A stretch of 64,000 nt of DNA. Origin: Nannobrachium achirus. Its lineage: Eukaryota > Chordata > Actinopteri > Myctophiformes > Myctophidae. The stretch spans positions 51,034,018 to 51,098,017 of the forward strand of contig OY997651.1 in assembly GCA_963921795.1 (NCBI GenBank). The letters are read 5' to 3'. The position numbers and the translations under genes are program-made. How positions within the stretch are numbered: position 1 is the stretch's first letter; the number at the start of each line of letters is the position of its first letter. The notes beneath the pieces were generated by a model, which made no database searches, had not been told where the DNA came from, and saw only the letters and a list, made by a program, of their open reading frames with translations. Below, one piece after another: positions 44,714 through 55,833 of this stretch.

Positions 44714-47230
44714 TGACCCATCTAGATATCATGTGTCATCATGTTTCATCACTCTTAATACAGCAGTTCAAGCAGACAGTGGCAGGCAATTTACTAATCT
44801 GTCTGTTTGACCAATAAAACAAATATACCTCTGCTGTCGGGCAGAAACCAGCTGTCCAAAATATTAACTTTTCAAACCAAATACTGCCTCATCAGGCTCA
44901 AGTTGTTATGACTGAATACATTGTCAGACACTTGAATATGTCCTTATATTATCATCACATTACTCAAATGCAGCTCAAGTAAAGTGAGCAGGTTTTTGAC
45001 CAGCAATGAGGATATAGGTTTTTATTTTTTATTTAATTTTTCCTGTCTGACTTGTTCTTTCAATCAATGAAGCACAAAACAACTATCTTCACAAGTTGGG
45101 AGTAGAGTTAGTCAGGGCCGGCCTAATAGAAGTGCAGCGTGTTCAATAGCACTGATGTATTAAATACATCAAAAACATTGAACGTTTTACATATACCTAC
45201 TGTAGCTGGTTTCTGCCTGACAGCAATACATACACACAATGTATAATATGAATACTTTTCACAGTATAGTCTAGAAATTCCCTTACAAGTGTAATAAAAA
45301 TATACAAATATGAAAATGAAAATATATGTACAGTATCATGCATTATAACATAATATGTCATTGTCTGCCATTTGTAACACACAATACCACTTAAGGTAAG
45401 GTGACAATTCAAGTTATGATTTTAACTGTGACCTCCTTTCTCAACATGCATTAGGAGGTACAGCTTGCCCCAAAGAATTTGGATGCATTGCTACAATAAC
45501 AGCAGCCTGTGCTATACATATGCTTCAGAGTGGAGGAGTGACAAATTAACCAATAGCAAGGCCTCATTATAAAACAAATAATAGTTCTATGCCACATAGG
45601 TATCATGTTTTTTTTTTATTGAAATTGATCACTACTAAGCATTGTCTATGGTTTTGTCGTACCAAATCAGGACCAGTGAACTACCGAATCTGGACAGCGA
45701 GTGTTGAGTTCTCATCGGGTTTGAGTAAAATGGTTACTGCCCCCTTGGCTTACACCAAAATTAAACACTAATTTTGTATTTTAATGTTGCTACACTTCTG
45801 CTACAAACTGCCTAAAATGCCAGCTGGCTACAAGCAAACTTGGACCGAAGTACAATATCGGATACTACTTTTGTATTTTAATTTCATTATGTCTATAGGC
45901 TACACTTAAACTTGGAACTACAAAATCATAATAAACGCCTGCCACATTAGTAGTTTTTATGTTATTTCTAGTGAGTACATGGCCACAACAATAATTGTAA
46001 TGTTGAATAGGACTCAGTAAGGACTGGGAAAGCCCAGTACTGCAGGATAAATCGGCATGGTAACATTTCCTCTCTGTAGATATTTTTTTTAAGATCCTAA
46101 ATTAATGCACCGCAGTCTTTATTTTTCATCCCACGATTTCTTAAGCAATTCTTTTTAGTCTGACCCATCTAGATATCATGTGTCATCATGTTTCATCACT
46201 CTTAATACAGCAGTTCAAGCAGACAGAGGCAGGCAATTTACTAATCTGTTTGACCAATGAAACAAATATACCTCTGCTGTCAGGCAGAAACCAGCCAAAA
46301 TATTAACTTAATAAATAAAATAAAAAACACAAATGAAATACTGCCTCATCAGTCCAAAACAGGTCATAGCACCGGCCGGGCACCACCTAACGCACTGGGG
46401 TTAGGTAGTTTGACCAAAGGAGTTACGAGGCTTATAAGTAGTGTTTTAATGCTTTTCATTGGTTCACTATTTGTGAAACCCACACACAGATATAAAGGGT
46501 GTTCAATGGCACTTATTAAACAAATAAAAAAGTTGAATGAATTTACTGTAGCTGGTTTCTGCCCGACAGCAACAATATGAGTCTTTACTCAAATACATAC
46601 ACACAATGTATAATATGAATCACAGTACAGTCTAGAAATTCCCTGACAAGTGTAATAAAAAAGAAAGGGGGAAAAAAGAAAAAGAAAAGTGGTTAGGTCC
46701 CACCAGGACAGGTGGGCAGTGAGGCATTGAGGCATTAGTCATGTCATCGTATCATGTTATCTATGTAGCCAAAGGCTAAAACTAAAATGTAAAATGATGA
46801 CCGCCCCTTTGCTTACACCAAAATGAAACACTAATTTGGGAATTTAATTCTCTACACTTACAACTACAAACTGCCTAAAATGCCAGCTGGCTACAAGCAA
46901 ACTTGGACATACAAGTACAAATATCGGATATTACTTTTGTATTTTAATTTCACTATGTCTATACTTAAACTTGGAACTACAAAATCATAATAAACGCCTG
47001 ACACATTTGTACCTTTAAGGCTACAGTGTGGTTTAAGTGTATTGAAATTAAAATTCCAAAGAAGTGTATGATTTATAATGTTATTTCTTGTGAGTACGTG
47101 GCCACAACAATAATTGTAATGTTGAATAGGACTCAGTAAGGACTGGGAAAGCCCAGTACTGCAGGATAAAATGGCATGGTAACATTTCCTCTCTGTAGAT
47201 ATTTGAAAAACATTAAATGATCCTAAATAA
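44714..47230. repeat. Tandem duplication, unit about 1.4 kb
   Basis: GACCCATCTAGATATCATGT, TCTGCTGTCGGGCAGAAACC, CTAAAATGCCAGCTGGCTAC and GGACTCAGTAAGGACTGGGA occur in order from 44,714 and again from 46,162. The second unit is shortened. No conserved reading frame recognised. Confidence 0.88.
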
Positions 47231-47279
47231 ATGCACTGCAGTCTTTTTTTTTAACCCCATGATTTTTGTAACACATTTA

Positions 47280-47465
47280 TTCCACCCAGTGTCAAATGTC
47301 TAATGTAATCCTGGTCGCTACACTCCCTCTGCCAAGCTGGGGAGAGCAACGGCCTGACCTCATGCATCTTTCTATGAATGAGGAGTCCAAGCTGCTTCAT
47401 TTCACCTGACCGGGGGGAGTTTCCCGGGTTGGACATTGAATGGGTCCTTTCACCTCCATCAGGCA
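47280..47465. repeat. Uninterrupted copy of the 1-kb segment
   Basis: Inverted relative of 971-1345 without the SINE; the empty site is at about 47,310-47,319 (CCTGGTCGCT on plus). Confidence 0.75.
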
Positions 47466-47713
47466 CCCCAGCTGGCCACCCATGTTATAATACTTGCTGG
47501 CTATTAATACTATAATACTAAAAAGAGTTTATGAATATTTGGAGACTTAAGCACAAGTAATGTGGAAGAGGCAATTAGGTGGTGGGCAGGACACAGATTT
47601 GCAACTTTCATGTTTCAGGGATACCAAAGGGTCAGCGTGCCACATTTTGTGAAGTCCTCATGGAGGCTTTTTAAGGTTAAACATTAAACAGAGGTCGAGG
47701 ACTCGCCCTGGCC

Positions 47714-47810
47714 ATGGAGTCTGGAAGTCTCTGCCCCGGATGCACCCTGGCCATTGGAATCTCTGTCCTGACGTCCATTCTTCTTTTTCCTTATGCAGTG
47801 GGCACACATG
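47714..47810 (+). CDS. Duplicated exon-like ORF, hydrophobic, copy 1
   Basis: ATG in CCATGG context opens MESGSLCPGCTLAIGISVLT, a hydrophobic segment of about 18 residues after a CPGC motif, and ends at a good donor GGTAAAGAT in phase 1. The second copy at 50,282 keeps the same start, hydrophobic core and donor phase, although a length change (6 bp) has altered the end. Preservation of frame and donor in two duplicates suggests a first exon (leader or signal anchor), but no downstream exon was found and I do not recognise the protein. Confidence 0.3.
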
Positions 47811-48268
47811 GTAAAGATACCTGCAACAGATGTAGGGTGCCGTCGTTCAGTCAAGGATGTGTGGAAGAATTTCTTAAAGTTTCTACTGCAGGGTAATTCT
47901 GCTTCAAATACACTGTTCTAGGGCTCTGTTCACAAAAAGAGGACAAAACGAATACAATTATATAGTGGACCCCAACGCAGACTGGTAGGGGAAACTATTA
48001 CACAGTTGTAACAGGAGCACAGAACAGGAGACTAAACCACTTAGAGACTATAAACTTTCACACTGCCAAAGGTTGTGTGAGTCGTCATTGTTAAGGTTGT
48101 TTGACAAAATGTTTGACAAACTGACAACATGATGGCAGCGCAAAGAACGTTTCATGGCATATTTGCCAGCATTAGTCATAAATGGATACCACCACGAATT
48201 AGACTGTGTTCACGATGCATGAAATATACGGAGATAACCTACTGTATGACCTATTCCACCCTGGAACT

Positions 48269-48364
48269 CCATATATGGAGATAACCGAAAAATCCAAGCC
48301 TGACATCATAACCTGACATCATCGATATCTTTGGGAATGACCGACATCTGGGCTCCATATATGG
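48269..48364. promoter_or_regulatory. Two perfect CArG-type palindromes in repeat DNA
   Basis: CCATATATGG at 48,269-48,278 and 48,355-48,364 fits the SRF box CC(A/T)6GG. Related copies at 50,847 and 50,974. They are part of a repeated ATGGAGATAAC module, so function is not implied. Confidence 0.35.
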
Positions 48365-49168
48365 ATATGACTGGCGCACAGCGACATCACAGTGATGACA
48401 CCAGCAGCGCAGCCAAAGACATAAAGGCATAATGATCTTCGGGTTAGCTCAGATGACTCAATGATCCCCAGACTCTCCTCAAACATCTCCCAGAGAGCTG
48501 ACCTAGGGCTAGCCAGTGTACCTGACCTTACAACTCAGATACTCGGACGACTGCACAGATTTTCCACCATCTAATACTCCCTCAGTAATCCAAACCGCGC
48601 CCCTGACCGTCTTGATTGGCTGGCTGTATTGCTACTGGCTGTATCCTCATCCCGTTTCTGTCAAATACAGCTAGTGTGTTATGTAGGCTACCTATGTTAA
48701 AATACTTGCTGGCTATAATAATACTATAATACTAAAAAGAGTTTATGAATATTTGGAGACTTAAAGGGATAAGAAACCCCGCCTCTTTATTTGTTTTATC
48801 AGACTTGAGAATATGAAAAGATTTCTAAAATGTAGGCGTGGTTATCTGCCGTTGTGGGGGGAGGGGGAGGAGTAATGCGTGTTCTATCAGAGAGAGACAG
48901 AGAGAAGCTGTCAGCAGTGGGCACTTGTAGCTGTTTCCATTTCGGAAACATTTTTTAAAACCAGCCATTGGAGGTGTAAAAAGTATAAAGATTCGGCAAC
49001 TCCATGTTCTATAACCAGATAAAATGTGCAAGTATTTTACAAACAAGCTGTCTGAGCTTTTATCCATGGACAAACTTTCTCCAGCTCTGGACTGTTTACC
49101 ACGGAACCGGAGAAGAATGGACGCTAGCTAGCGCTGATAGCTATTTTCTGTATGTGTGTAGTGTAGCC

Positions 49169-49173
<5 letters not shown>

Positions 49174-49237
<64 letters not shown>
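49174..49237. repeat. (GT)n microsatellite
   Basis: About 64 bp pure GT within the TTAA insertion. Confidence 0.97.
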
Positions 49238-49238
<1 letters not shown>

Positions 49239-49277
49239 GTGACAGTGCGCGCGCACACACACACAACATCCACACAC

Positions 49278-49346
49278 GAAAAATAGCAGATCTACAAGCT
49301 CACACGCGTCGCTTTCGAGACGCGTTGTGAGCTTGTAGATCGGCTA
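49278..49346. repeat. Hairpin element, GATCTACAAGC family, well preserved
   Basis: AAATAGCAGATCTACAAGCT then CACACGCGTCGC on the left, GACGCGTTGTGAGCTTGTAG and ATCGGCTAT on the right, closed by a CTTTCGA-type loop at about 49,312. Stem of about 30 bp. Confidence 0.9.
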
Positions 49347-49489
49347 TGTAGCCGAGCTAAATCAGCTAATAGCCGTAGCAGCAGCAGCTTCTCATGTAAA
49401 CACGTTGGTTTCGGCTATTTTGTGACTGTGTAGTGTGTGTATGCGTGCGCGTGTGTGTGTGTGACACGTGTTTGTGTGTGGTGACAGTG

Positions 49490-49497
49490 CGCGCACG

Positions 49498-49570
<73 letters not shown>

Positions 49571-49620
49571 AGCCGCGCCGCTTTCGCGACGCGTTGTGAG
49601 CTTGTAGATCGGCTATTTTT
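49490..49620. repeat. (CA)n followed by hairpin-family right arm
   Basis: About 70 bp CA, then AAAAATAGCCGCGCCGCTTT and CGCGACGCGTTGTGAGCTTG, TAGATCGGCTATTTTT. The left arm is shortened relative to the unit 240 bp upstream; the two units look like a local duplication including the CA tract. Confidence 0.88.
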
Positions 49621-50115
49621 TACATTTACGAGTACATTTTGAATCCTGGACGTTTACTTGTAACAGAGTGTTTCTACATCGCAGTATTAATATACTTCCA
49701 ACATGTAACAAGTGTTACTTTCCACCACTGAGTCTAACAGCAACAGCCCTGCCCCACGGACCACGGTCGAGACAGCAGCCTCAGGGACAACAGTGTGCAC
49801 TGTAAGCAGCCTACAGTGAAACCACGCCCCCCATTGATACAAATCTATATAAAACAAACATTAATATTAATTAGATAAGCCACGTCACACTGTACTAATG
49901 GTACACAGTGAGCAAATATTTAATGAGTGGCGCAAAATATTTCTTTTCTACCCTGACACTGGAAGAACACAGAAATAGCTACTGAGACAGCAGAAAGCTT
50001 TGAATCCACAAGCATATGGACAAAATGAACCATATCATTGCCCCCCAACACAAGTGACTCATTGATATAATATATATTTATAGAAAAAGTGATTTTGTGT
50101 TTCATGGCCCTTTAA

Positions 50116-51000
50116 GCACAAGTAATGTGGAAGAGACTATTATTAGGTGGTGGGCAGGACACAGATTTGCAACTGTCATGATTCAGGGCTACCAAAGGGT
50201 CAGCCTGCATCATTTTGTGAAGTCCTCATGGAGGCATTTTAAGGTAAAACATTAAACAGAGGTCGAGGACTCGCCCTGACCATGGAGTCTGGAAGTCTCT
50301 GCCCCGGATGCACCCTGGCCATTGGAATCTCCGTCCTGACGTCCATTCTTCTTTTCTTGTTCAATTATTCTGTGGGCAATAAAGGTAAAGATACCTGCAA
50401 CAGACATAGGGTGTTGTCGTTCAGTCAAGGATGTTTGGAAGAATTTCTTAAAGTTATCATAATAATTACTGTTCAAATGTTATTTTCCTTTCAGAACGTT
50501 GTTTGTGCAATGGTTAAAAAACAACATACACTTTGAGCTTTAATTCAAGCTAGAAAACCACTTAAGAGACTATAAACTTTCACATTGGTAAATGTTGTGT
50601 GATTCTCATTGGTAAGGTTGTTTGACAAAATGTTTGACAAACTGACATGATGGCAGTACAAAGAACTTTTCAGTGCATATTTGCCAGCATTAGTCATAAA
50701 TGGATAGCACCACAAATTAGACCGCGTTCAGGATGCATGGAAGGAACCCCATATACAGAGATAACTGAACTATTCCACCCGGAATCCCCACAAATGGAGA
50801 TAACTGACACACCCAAGTGTGACAACATAGACTCTTTCCTGGAACTCCATATATGGAGATAACTGAAACATCCAAGCCTGACATAATAACCAATATCTTT
50901 GGGCATGACCGACATCACATCTGGGCTCCATATGGACACTTTCAAATGAATTCTGTCTGTGTCCCTTTTATGCCCATATATGGAGATCCCTGATGTCATG
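50116..51000. repeat. Duplicated block, copy 2 (right part)
   Basis: Continuation of copy 2 after the TTAA insertion, parallel to 47,551-48,480. CCATATATGG at 50,847-50,856 and 50,974-50,983. Confidence 0.9.
50282..50384 (+). CDS. Duplicated exon-like ORF, hydrophobic, copy 2
   Basis: Same MESGSLCPGCTLAIGISVLT start as 47,714, then a longer hydrophobic run (SILLFLFNYSVG), ending at donor AGGTAAAGAT in phase 1. Differences from copy 1 are few before the donor. Function unknown. Confidence 0.3.
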
Positions 51001-51432
51001 TCTTGGAAAGTCCATGTATGAACATACTGTCGGTCTCATGTGGTCTTATGACTTCAGACATCTATGATGTCAGTCATATCCATATTTGCATTTTCCCATT
51101 AAAGTCAATGAATCTCTAAGCAAAATGCAAGCAGACAAGTCCCGATGAAGCCGGTCGATTTGACATATGACCCAAGTGAGTGCCACCAAAACTGTGGGAG
51201 GTAGCTTCATCTGGAAAGAAAGTCAGACAAGTACTATAGCCCTGTTAGGGCAGCCACCCTAATGATCAAAAACAAAGCACATACAGTACTAATATCCACA
51301 TCATGTGGATAAACTTTACAGCGTCAGTGTTTTTTTTTTGTCTGCTCAGTGCTCAGGTTCAGATTTATTTTAGACAACAATGTGCTTCATCTTTGGAGAA
51401 CAGCATGTCATGAGGGTTCTGTGTGCCCTTAC

Positions 51433-51582
51433 CTGCCAACAAGAACATGACTGAAGCCATCCAGCATAGCCAGTAAGACCAGGAGAAGCACCAGTACTCA
51501 ATGGTCATCATATTTAACCACACATTTAAGTCGGTAGCCGCCACTATGGAAAAGATGACCATAATCACTGCAACAGCACCAG
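51433..51582 (-). CDS. LIM2-like gene: TM3-TM4 exon
   Basis: 150-bp exon, phase 1 at both ends, between acceptor ATTTCCTAG and donor GGTAAGGG on the minus strand. Encodes a hydrophobic third membrane span (GAVAVIMVIFSIVAA), an extracellular loop with WLNM and EYW, and the signature FSWSYWLCWMASVMFLLAG of the fourth span. FSWSY-x-GW is diagnostic of the LIM2/EMP/NKG7 branch of the PMP22-claudin superfamily. If the donor is not used, the frame continues 18 more codons to a TAA overlapping an AATAAA (about 51,364-51,370), which could be an alternative 3' end. An acceptor candidate for a further tail exon follows TTTCTTTCCAG near 51,215. The true C-terminus is unresolved. Confidence 0.85.
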
Positions 51583-51630
51583 CTAGGAAATGTGGGAGAT
51601 CAGGGAAACCGGTTAACATTATACATCATT

Positions 51631-51731
<101 letters not shown>

Positions 51732-51817
51732 CACGCATGCATGCGTGTGTGAGTGTGTGTGAGTACACAGTCAAATCCTCAGTGTTAATTAAACTTAATT
51801 TGAGTGGAAATGGACTC

Positions 51818-53136
51818 TTAAGGGCTTTGCACACAGACGCGTTTTTTTGCACGGACAAAATGGACAATTGCATTTTTTTAAAGAAAACAATGATTCTCTA
51901 CGACCTCAAACGAATTTGCAGTGCGACAAGTGGGGGAACGTGTCGCTGTTACTACATCTCATCTTTTCGACACCCGACTCTAAAGGTCTGTACAGACCGG
52001 CGAATTAGCGAAAGCGACGTGAATAAGCGAACCAAAAAAAGCAAACTATTCGCGATTCGCCTTTTTCCATACACACCAAAAAGCGACGCAAATATGCGTA
52101 TAATATTCGCTTAAGTCGCCTAAAAACGAGGGGGTGATATCTGCCTGTAGCCACAGGAGAAAGGAGAAGAAAGGAGAGAGAGGATCGAGAGGAGAAACAA
52201 ATAAAACAATGGAAACTATATCCTCAAGTGATGATGACCTGGCCGTGGTTGTTAGCCTATTAAATAATAAAAATAAAAAGAATAATAGGAGTCTTCACCG
52301 GCGCACACAACCCATCACATCACAGAAGAGACGACAACACGCGCTCACCGTTCCCCCTCCACTCCGCTCTCCCGTTCCCCCACAGATAGGCAGCTCACAG
52401 CAGCCGCAGTGGTGTAAAGTAACTAAAAGTAGATTTACTTGAGTAGTCTGTACCTGTAGGTATTTGTACTTGAGACCAATTTCCAGTACTTTCCTTCTAC
52501 TCTACTACATTTCGAATCCTATTGTATTTAATACCCAGCGATTTATTTTAAAACATCAGTCTTTTTGCAGATATAAATTAACAATAAAACATACATAACC
52601 ATGCTTTTACCAATAGACATTCGAGTACTTTTTCCAAGCAGCCACACAGACGATCGAGAGACATGGAAAAGATACACCATTCCCCTCGGCCTCAATGCAA
52701 AGGGAAGGTCCCTCGACCATGCTCTCTCTCTCTCTCTTTAAGTAGGATAGAGTGAGCTTGATTTAATACAGAAAGAGAGAGGAGTTCACCAGCGAATGTT
52801 CGCTAAATTCAACACAAAGGCGAATAAAAACAGACGCTTTTTCGAAATTCACGTTTGGTGTGGACACTTCCATTGACTTTAAAAGGTTTTTAAAAAAAGC
52901 TAATTATAATTTGCTATTCGCCAATTCGCCAGCGGTGTGTACGGAACTTAACCCTCACCCTAACCGTAACCTCCGTGGAGTGAGTCGCTAACCCTCCGGT
53001 CGAAATGACGGGCGTTCGCAAAAGCGAGATTTCCCCACAAGTGGCTGCGGCCTTGCGTTTTTTTTCTTGATCGAACCCAGTTATGCGGTAAAAACTCAAA
53101 ATGGTTGAAAAACGTGTCTGTGTGCAAAGCCCTTTA
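51818..53136. mobile_element. PIF/Harbinger-like element, outer
   Basis: Element 51,821-53,133. AGGGCTTTGCACACAGACGC at the left and GTGTCTGTGTGCAAAGCCCT at the right are inverted repeats of about 25 bp. The 3-bp TTA flanks both sides (51,818-51,820; 53,134-53,136), the typical Harbinger target. It lies in the intron between the TM2 and TM3-TM4 exons of the LIM2-like gene. Most of its interior is the second element below. Confidence 0.88.
51981..52951. mobile_element. PIF/Harbinger-like element, nested
   Basis: Element 51,984-52,948 inside the previous one. AGGTCTGTACAGACCGGCGA on the left and CGCCAGCGGTGTGTACGGAACT on the right are imperfect inverted repeats; TAA flanks both sides. The arms are rich in GCGAA and TTCGC words. 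No complete transposase. Confidence 0.8.
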
Positions 53137-53243
53137 CTTGGAGAAACAATCCCATTTTGGACACAATAAAGGTTCATTTTTCACAAATTAACACAGAGTT
53201 TCGCTGTGTATACTCTATACTTTACATGTGTGTGAAGACTCAC

Positions 53244-53366
53244 AGGAAAAAAGGAACATTATCCCTGCAGGCTTCAACAGGTCATTCTTCAAAATAATGA
53301 GGATGCCAGAGAGGCATAACACGCCCAACAGGTGTAGAATGATGTACATCGCAAAGAGTGGATTTG
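53244..53366 (-). CDS. LIM2-like gene: TM2 exon
   Basis: 123-bp exon (41 codons, phase 1 to 1), acceptor TCTCCATCACCAG, donor TGTGAGTC, minus strand. Encodes NPLFAMYIILHLLGVLCLSG, then ILIILKNDLLKPAGIMFLFS. The hydrophobic span followed by a PAGIMF phrase matches the second membrane segment and following loop of LIM2, where SAGIMFF is conserved. Phases fit both neighbours exactly. Confidence 0.85.
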
Positions 53367-53632
53367 CTGGTGATGGAGACAGACAGGAGGGGGAAAATGG
53401 AACAAATTGTCAGTCTTGATGATGTCCTGACATCTATTCTTTATGTCTGATCACAGTAAAATCCTCAGTTTTAATTTAACTCTGAGAGTGTACTAATGTA
53501 ACTAAATGGAAAGATTATGTGTTAATAAGGCTATATAAATGTTAATGATTGAATCATAAATTAGACCCTCCAGAAAAACGCGGGCAAAAATCCTTGATTT
53601 TTTATGCACAGTTTTTTACAGTATGTTATACA

Positions 53633-53745
53633 GTGTATATATATTTAAATATATATATATATATATATATATACCGGCAGTTTAAAATCCTAGCGCGAAG
53701 TCTGATATATATACTGTATGTATATATATATATATATATATATAT
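53633..53745. repeat. Two (TA)n tracts
   Basis: TA-rich stretches at 53,633-53,673 and 53,704-53,745. Confidence 0.9.
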
Positions 53746-54111
53746 GGCGGAGAGAGTCGCAATCCCAGCCTGAAGCCTCAAAAGTCTAGTATCTGCTATC
53801 GTTCCATAGAGATGTCCCTTTGGAGTGATGGTTAATATATTGGACTTTCACGCGGGAGACCCGGGTTTGAAGCCGGGTGGGGAGGTCCGGATCACCTCCG
53901 TTACATTGGTGCCGTGACCTGGATCCGGGCTTCCCCGTAGGAGGACGTCAAAGGTGGGTGAGTGTGGCGGAGAGAGTTGCAGCCCCAGCCTGAAGCCTCA
54001 GAAATCTAGTATCTGCTCTCGTTCCATAGGGATGTCCCTTTGGATGGATGGTTAAGATATTGGACTTTTACACGGGAGGGTGGGGACGCTCGGGTGACCT
54101 CTGTTACATAT
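53744..54111 (+). repeat. Two-copy tandem repeat with tRNA-like and primer-site-like words
   Basis: Unit of about 220 bp starting GGCGGAGAGAGT at 53,745 and about 53,965. Unit 1 contains TTGGAGTGATGGTTA (box A-like), GGTTTGAAGCC (box B-like, 53,864-53,874) and TGGTGCCGTGACC (53,907-53,919), which resembles a retroelement primer site. Unit 2 lacks most of the second half. Confidence 0.7.
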
Positions 54112-54719
54112 ACATACAGTATATATATCAGACTTCGAGCTATAGGATTTTAAACTGCCGGTCACCGCCGGCATGATTAAAATTTACCGGACATCTGAAG
54201 AAAATACCGGACAATCATTTTAATGCATAAATTACAAGCAGGTGCACAAACAGCCAATAGCAGCAGTTAAAGTATTAGGCCTACTGCATAGTTGGGACTG
54301 AAAACGAATTGAATGAAAAAGTAGGCTAAAAAGAAAAAACGCTTCAATCTTGCATAAGGGAATTAATTATATTGGACTAATCGCGCAGGCTGTCTGCATG
54401 TGGCACACTGCTTTCACAACAATCAGAATAATGAAAAATAGCAATTGCTTCATAAGGTTGATAGATTCATCTGGCCAGCAATGAATCCAATACTCACTGT
54501 CGAGTGGTGACACAGACAATGCGTCCATGCGCATGTTATGCAACTTTGGGAGAGTTGAAAAGGCTTTGTTCTTCCTACTGTCTCCACTCCATCTCCTCAA
54601 ACAGAACTTCAATCAAGTGTATAAAGTTTGTTTATATGGGTTGATTGCTGACCGTGAGTGCATTCCTTAACTCCCATGGCTTTACATGAAGTGCGTGCAT
54701 CGCAAACTGACACTGAAAT

Positions 54720-54784
54720 GAGCGAGCGAGAGAGAGAGACAGACAGAGAGAGCGGGGGAGCTCCTGAGCGGGCGAGCGAGTGAG

Positions 54785-54844
<60 letters not shown>
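54720..54844. repeat. (GA)n microsatellite
   Basis: GA-rich, pure from about 54,791 to 54,844. Confidence 0.97.
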
Positions 54845-54845
<1 letters not shown>

Positions 54846-54870
54846 ACCACTGTATGTTTTGCCTCTGTTC

Positions 54871-55300
54871 TGTGTCCGAACGGGTGAAGCGATGACTTTA
54901 TAATTTTAGATTTGTTTTTTGGCAAGTGGAAGATGTTGTGCGGGTCCTGTGCACACCTTGTGCATGTTTGAAATTGCGTTGACCCTTGCATACGCACCCA
55001 TCGCTAAGCTTTAATCAGGTGTGCATAGGACTATTTTGCCTAGTATTTTCTAGTCAAATGTTGTTGTCGATAAATGGGGTACTTGGATTCAACAATCAGG
55101 AAAAGGGGGACCTGAAGCCCAAAAAGTTATCATAAATACCTTTGTTGTTAGCAGACATGTTAAGTAATTATAATACATGTGTTAAAGACGGCTATCTTTC
55201 TAAGTGTTTGTAATAGCATACACATGCTAATGTATTACAAGATAATGTTCTAATCTAAACATCATGCAGGCCTAATAGATAGGATTAGCAGTAGTAATAG
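54871..55300. other. Intron, no feature named
   Basis: Presumed intron between LIM2-like TM1 and TM2 exons; nothing further recognised. Confidence 0.45.
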
Positions 55301-55308
55301 GATTTTAC

Positions 55309-55502
55309 CATACTCGGGAGTTGTTTGTTCAGTAGTGATACATGTTGTGCCTTCGCATCTGACGTCCTTATAGCCCTGGTAACGAAGGATATTGTGATCT
55401 TTGAACTGCAACCAGTAGTTGGTATGATTGGCAACCAACAGCAGGACAATACCAATGAGGGCACACAAGAGCCCTCCAATGTACATAATCTTGGTCTTGC
55501 GT
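55309..55502 (-). CDS. LIM2-like gene: first coding exon, TM1 and extracellular loop
   Basis: Exon of 194 bp with acceptor TTCTGTGACAG and donor GGTAAAAT on the minus strand, so a non-coding exon should precede it. ATG at 55,486 (descending) starts MYIGGLLCALIGIVLLLVAN, the first membrane span, as in LIM2 where the protein begins MYS and the span starts within ten residues. The loop has NYWLQ and a C-x4-C pair (VRCEGTTC) as in claudin-superfamily loops; the usual GLW is QGY here. With the TM2 and TM3-TM4 exons this gives 150 residues of a protein of about 173. Role by family: tetraspan junctional or lens-fibre membrane protein; NKG7 and CLDND2 are related alternatives. Confidence 0.85.
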
Positions 55503-55833
55503 CTGTCACAGAAGAGAGGTACAAGAGATAGGATTAACAAACATGAAATGCATGAGGCACATCAAGCACAGTTTTTGAACATACCATTGTGATGGCAACA
55601 CACAAAACAAGACAACCTTTAAAAGCCTGTAAGAGGAGCTCATTCAGCTCAACTATGATTTCTACATGACTACTGCATGAGCAGTCCATTAGTGGTGTAC
55701 TCATTTCCAAATGGTCAGGTCAGGTTTTTGGAATGGATTGCCGGTCGGTGCGATGCGGTAGAAATTATTAGTAGCCGCACAGTGATTGGTTAAGATCCAC
55801 TACAGTCAATGTCATACACTAGTAAGTAAGACA

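Larger units (their letters stand above)
47490..48480. repeat. Duplicated block, copy 1
   Basis: Matches 48,690-48,764 plus 50,112-51,000, for example GTGGTGGGCAGGACACAGAT, GTCGAGGACTCGCCCTG and CATATTTGCCAGCATTAGTC. In this copy GAGACTTAAGCACAAG (47,542-47,557) is continuous; in copy 2 it is split by a 1.35-kb insertion. Confidence 0.9.
48761..50115. mobile_element. 1.35-kb TTAA-flanked insertion
   Basis: Begins TTAAAGGGATAAGAAACC and ends GTTTCATGGCCCTTTAA: the inverted ends TTAAAGGG...GAAAC fit a piggyBac-type non-autonomous element. It exactly interrupts the duplicated block: copy 1 reads GAGACTTAAGCACAAG without it. Inside are (GT)n and (CA)n tracts and two hairpin-family units at 49,278-49,346 and 49,565-49,620. 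No transposase frame. Confidence 0.88.
53562..54870. mobile_element. ACCCTCCAGAAAAACG element, copy 1, interrupted
   Basis: Starts with ACCCTCCAGAAAAACGCGGG and shares its interior with the copy at 58,037-59,060 (TTTACCGGACATCTGAAGAA, CAATTGCTTCATAAGGTTGA, CTGGCCAGCAATGAATCC). It carries an extra insert at about 53,676-54,160 whose borders are inverted (CCGGCAGTTTAAAATCCTA / AGGATTTTAAACTGCCGG). The right end is replaced by a (GA)n tract. It lies in the first visible intron of the LIM2-like gene. Confidence 0.8.
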
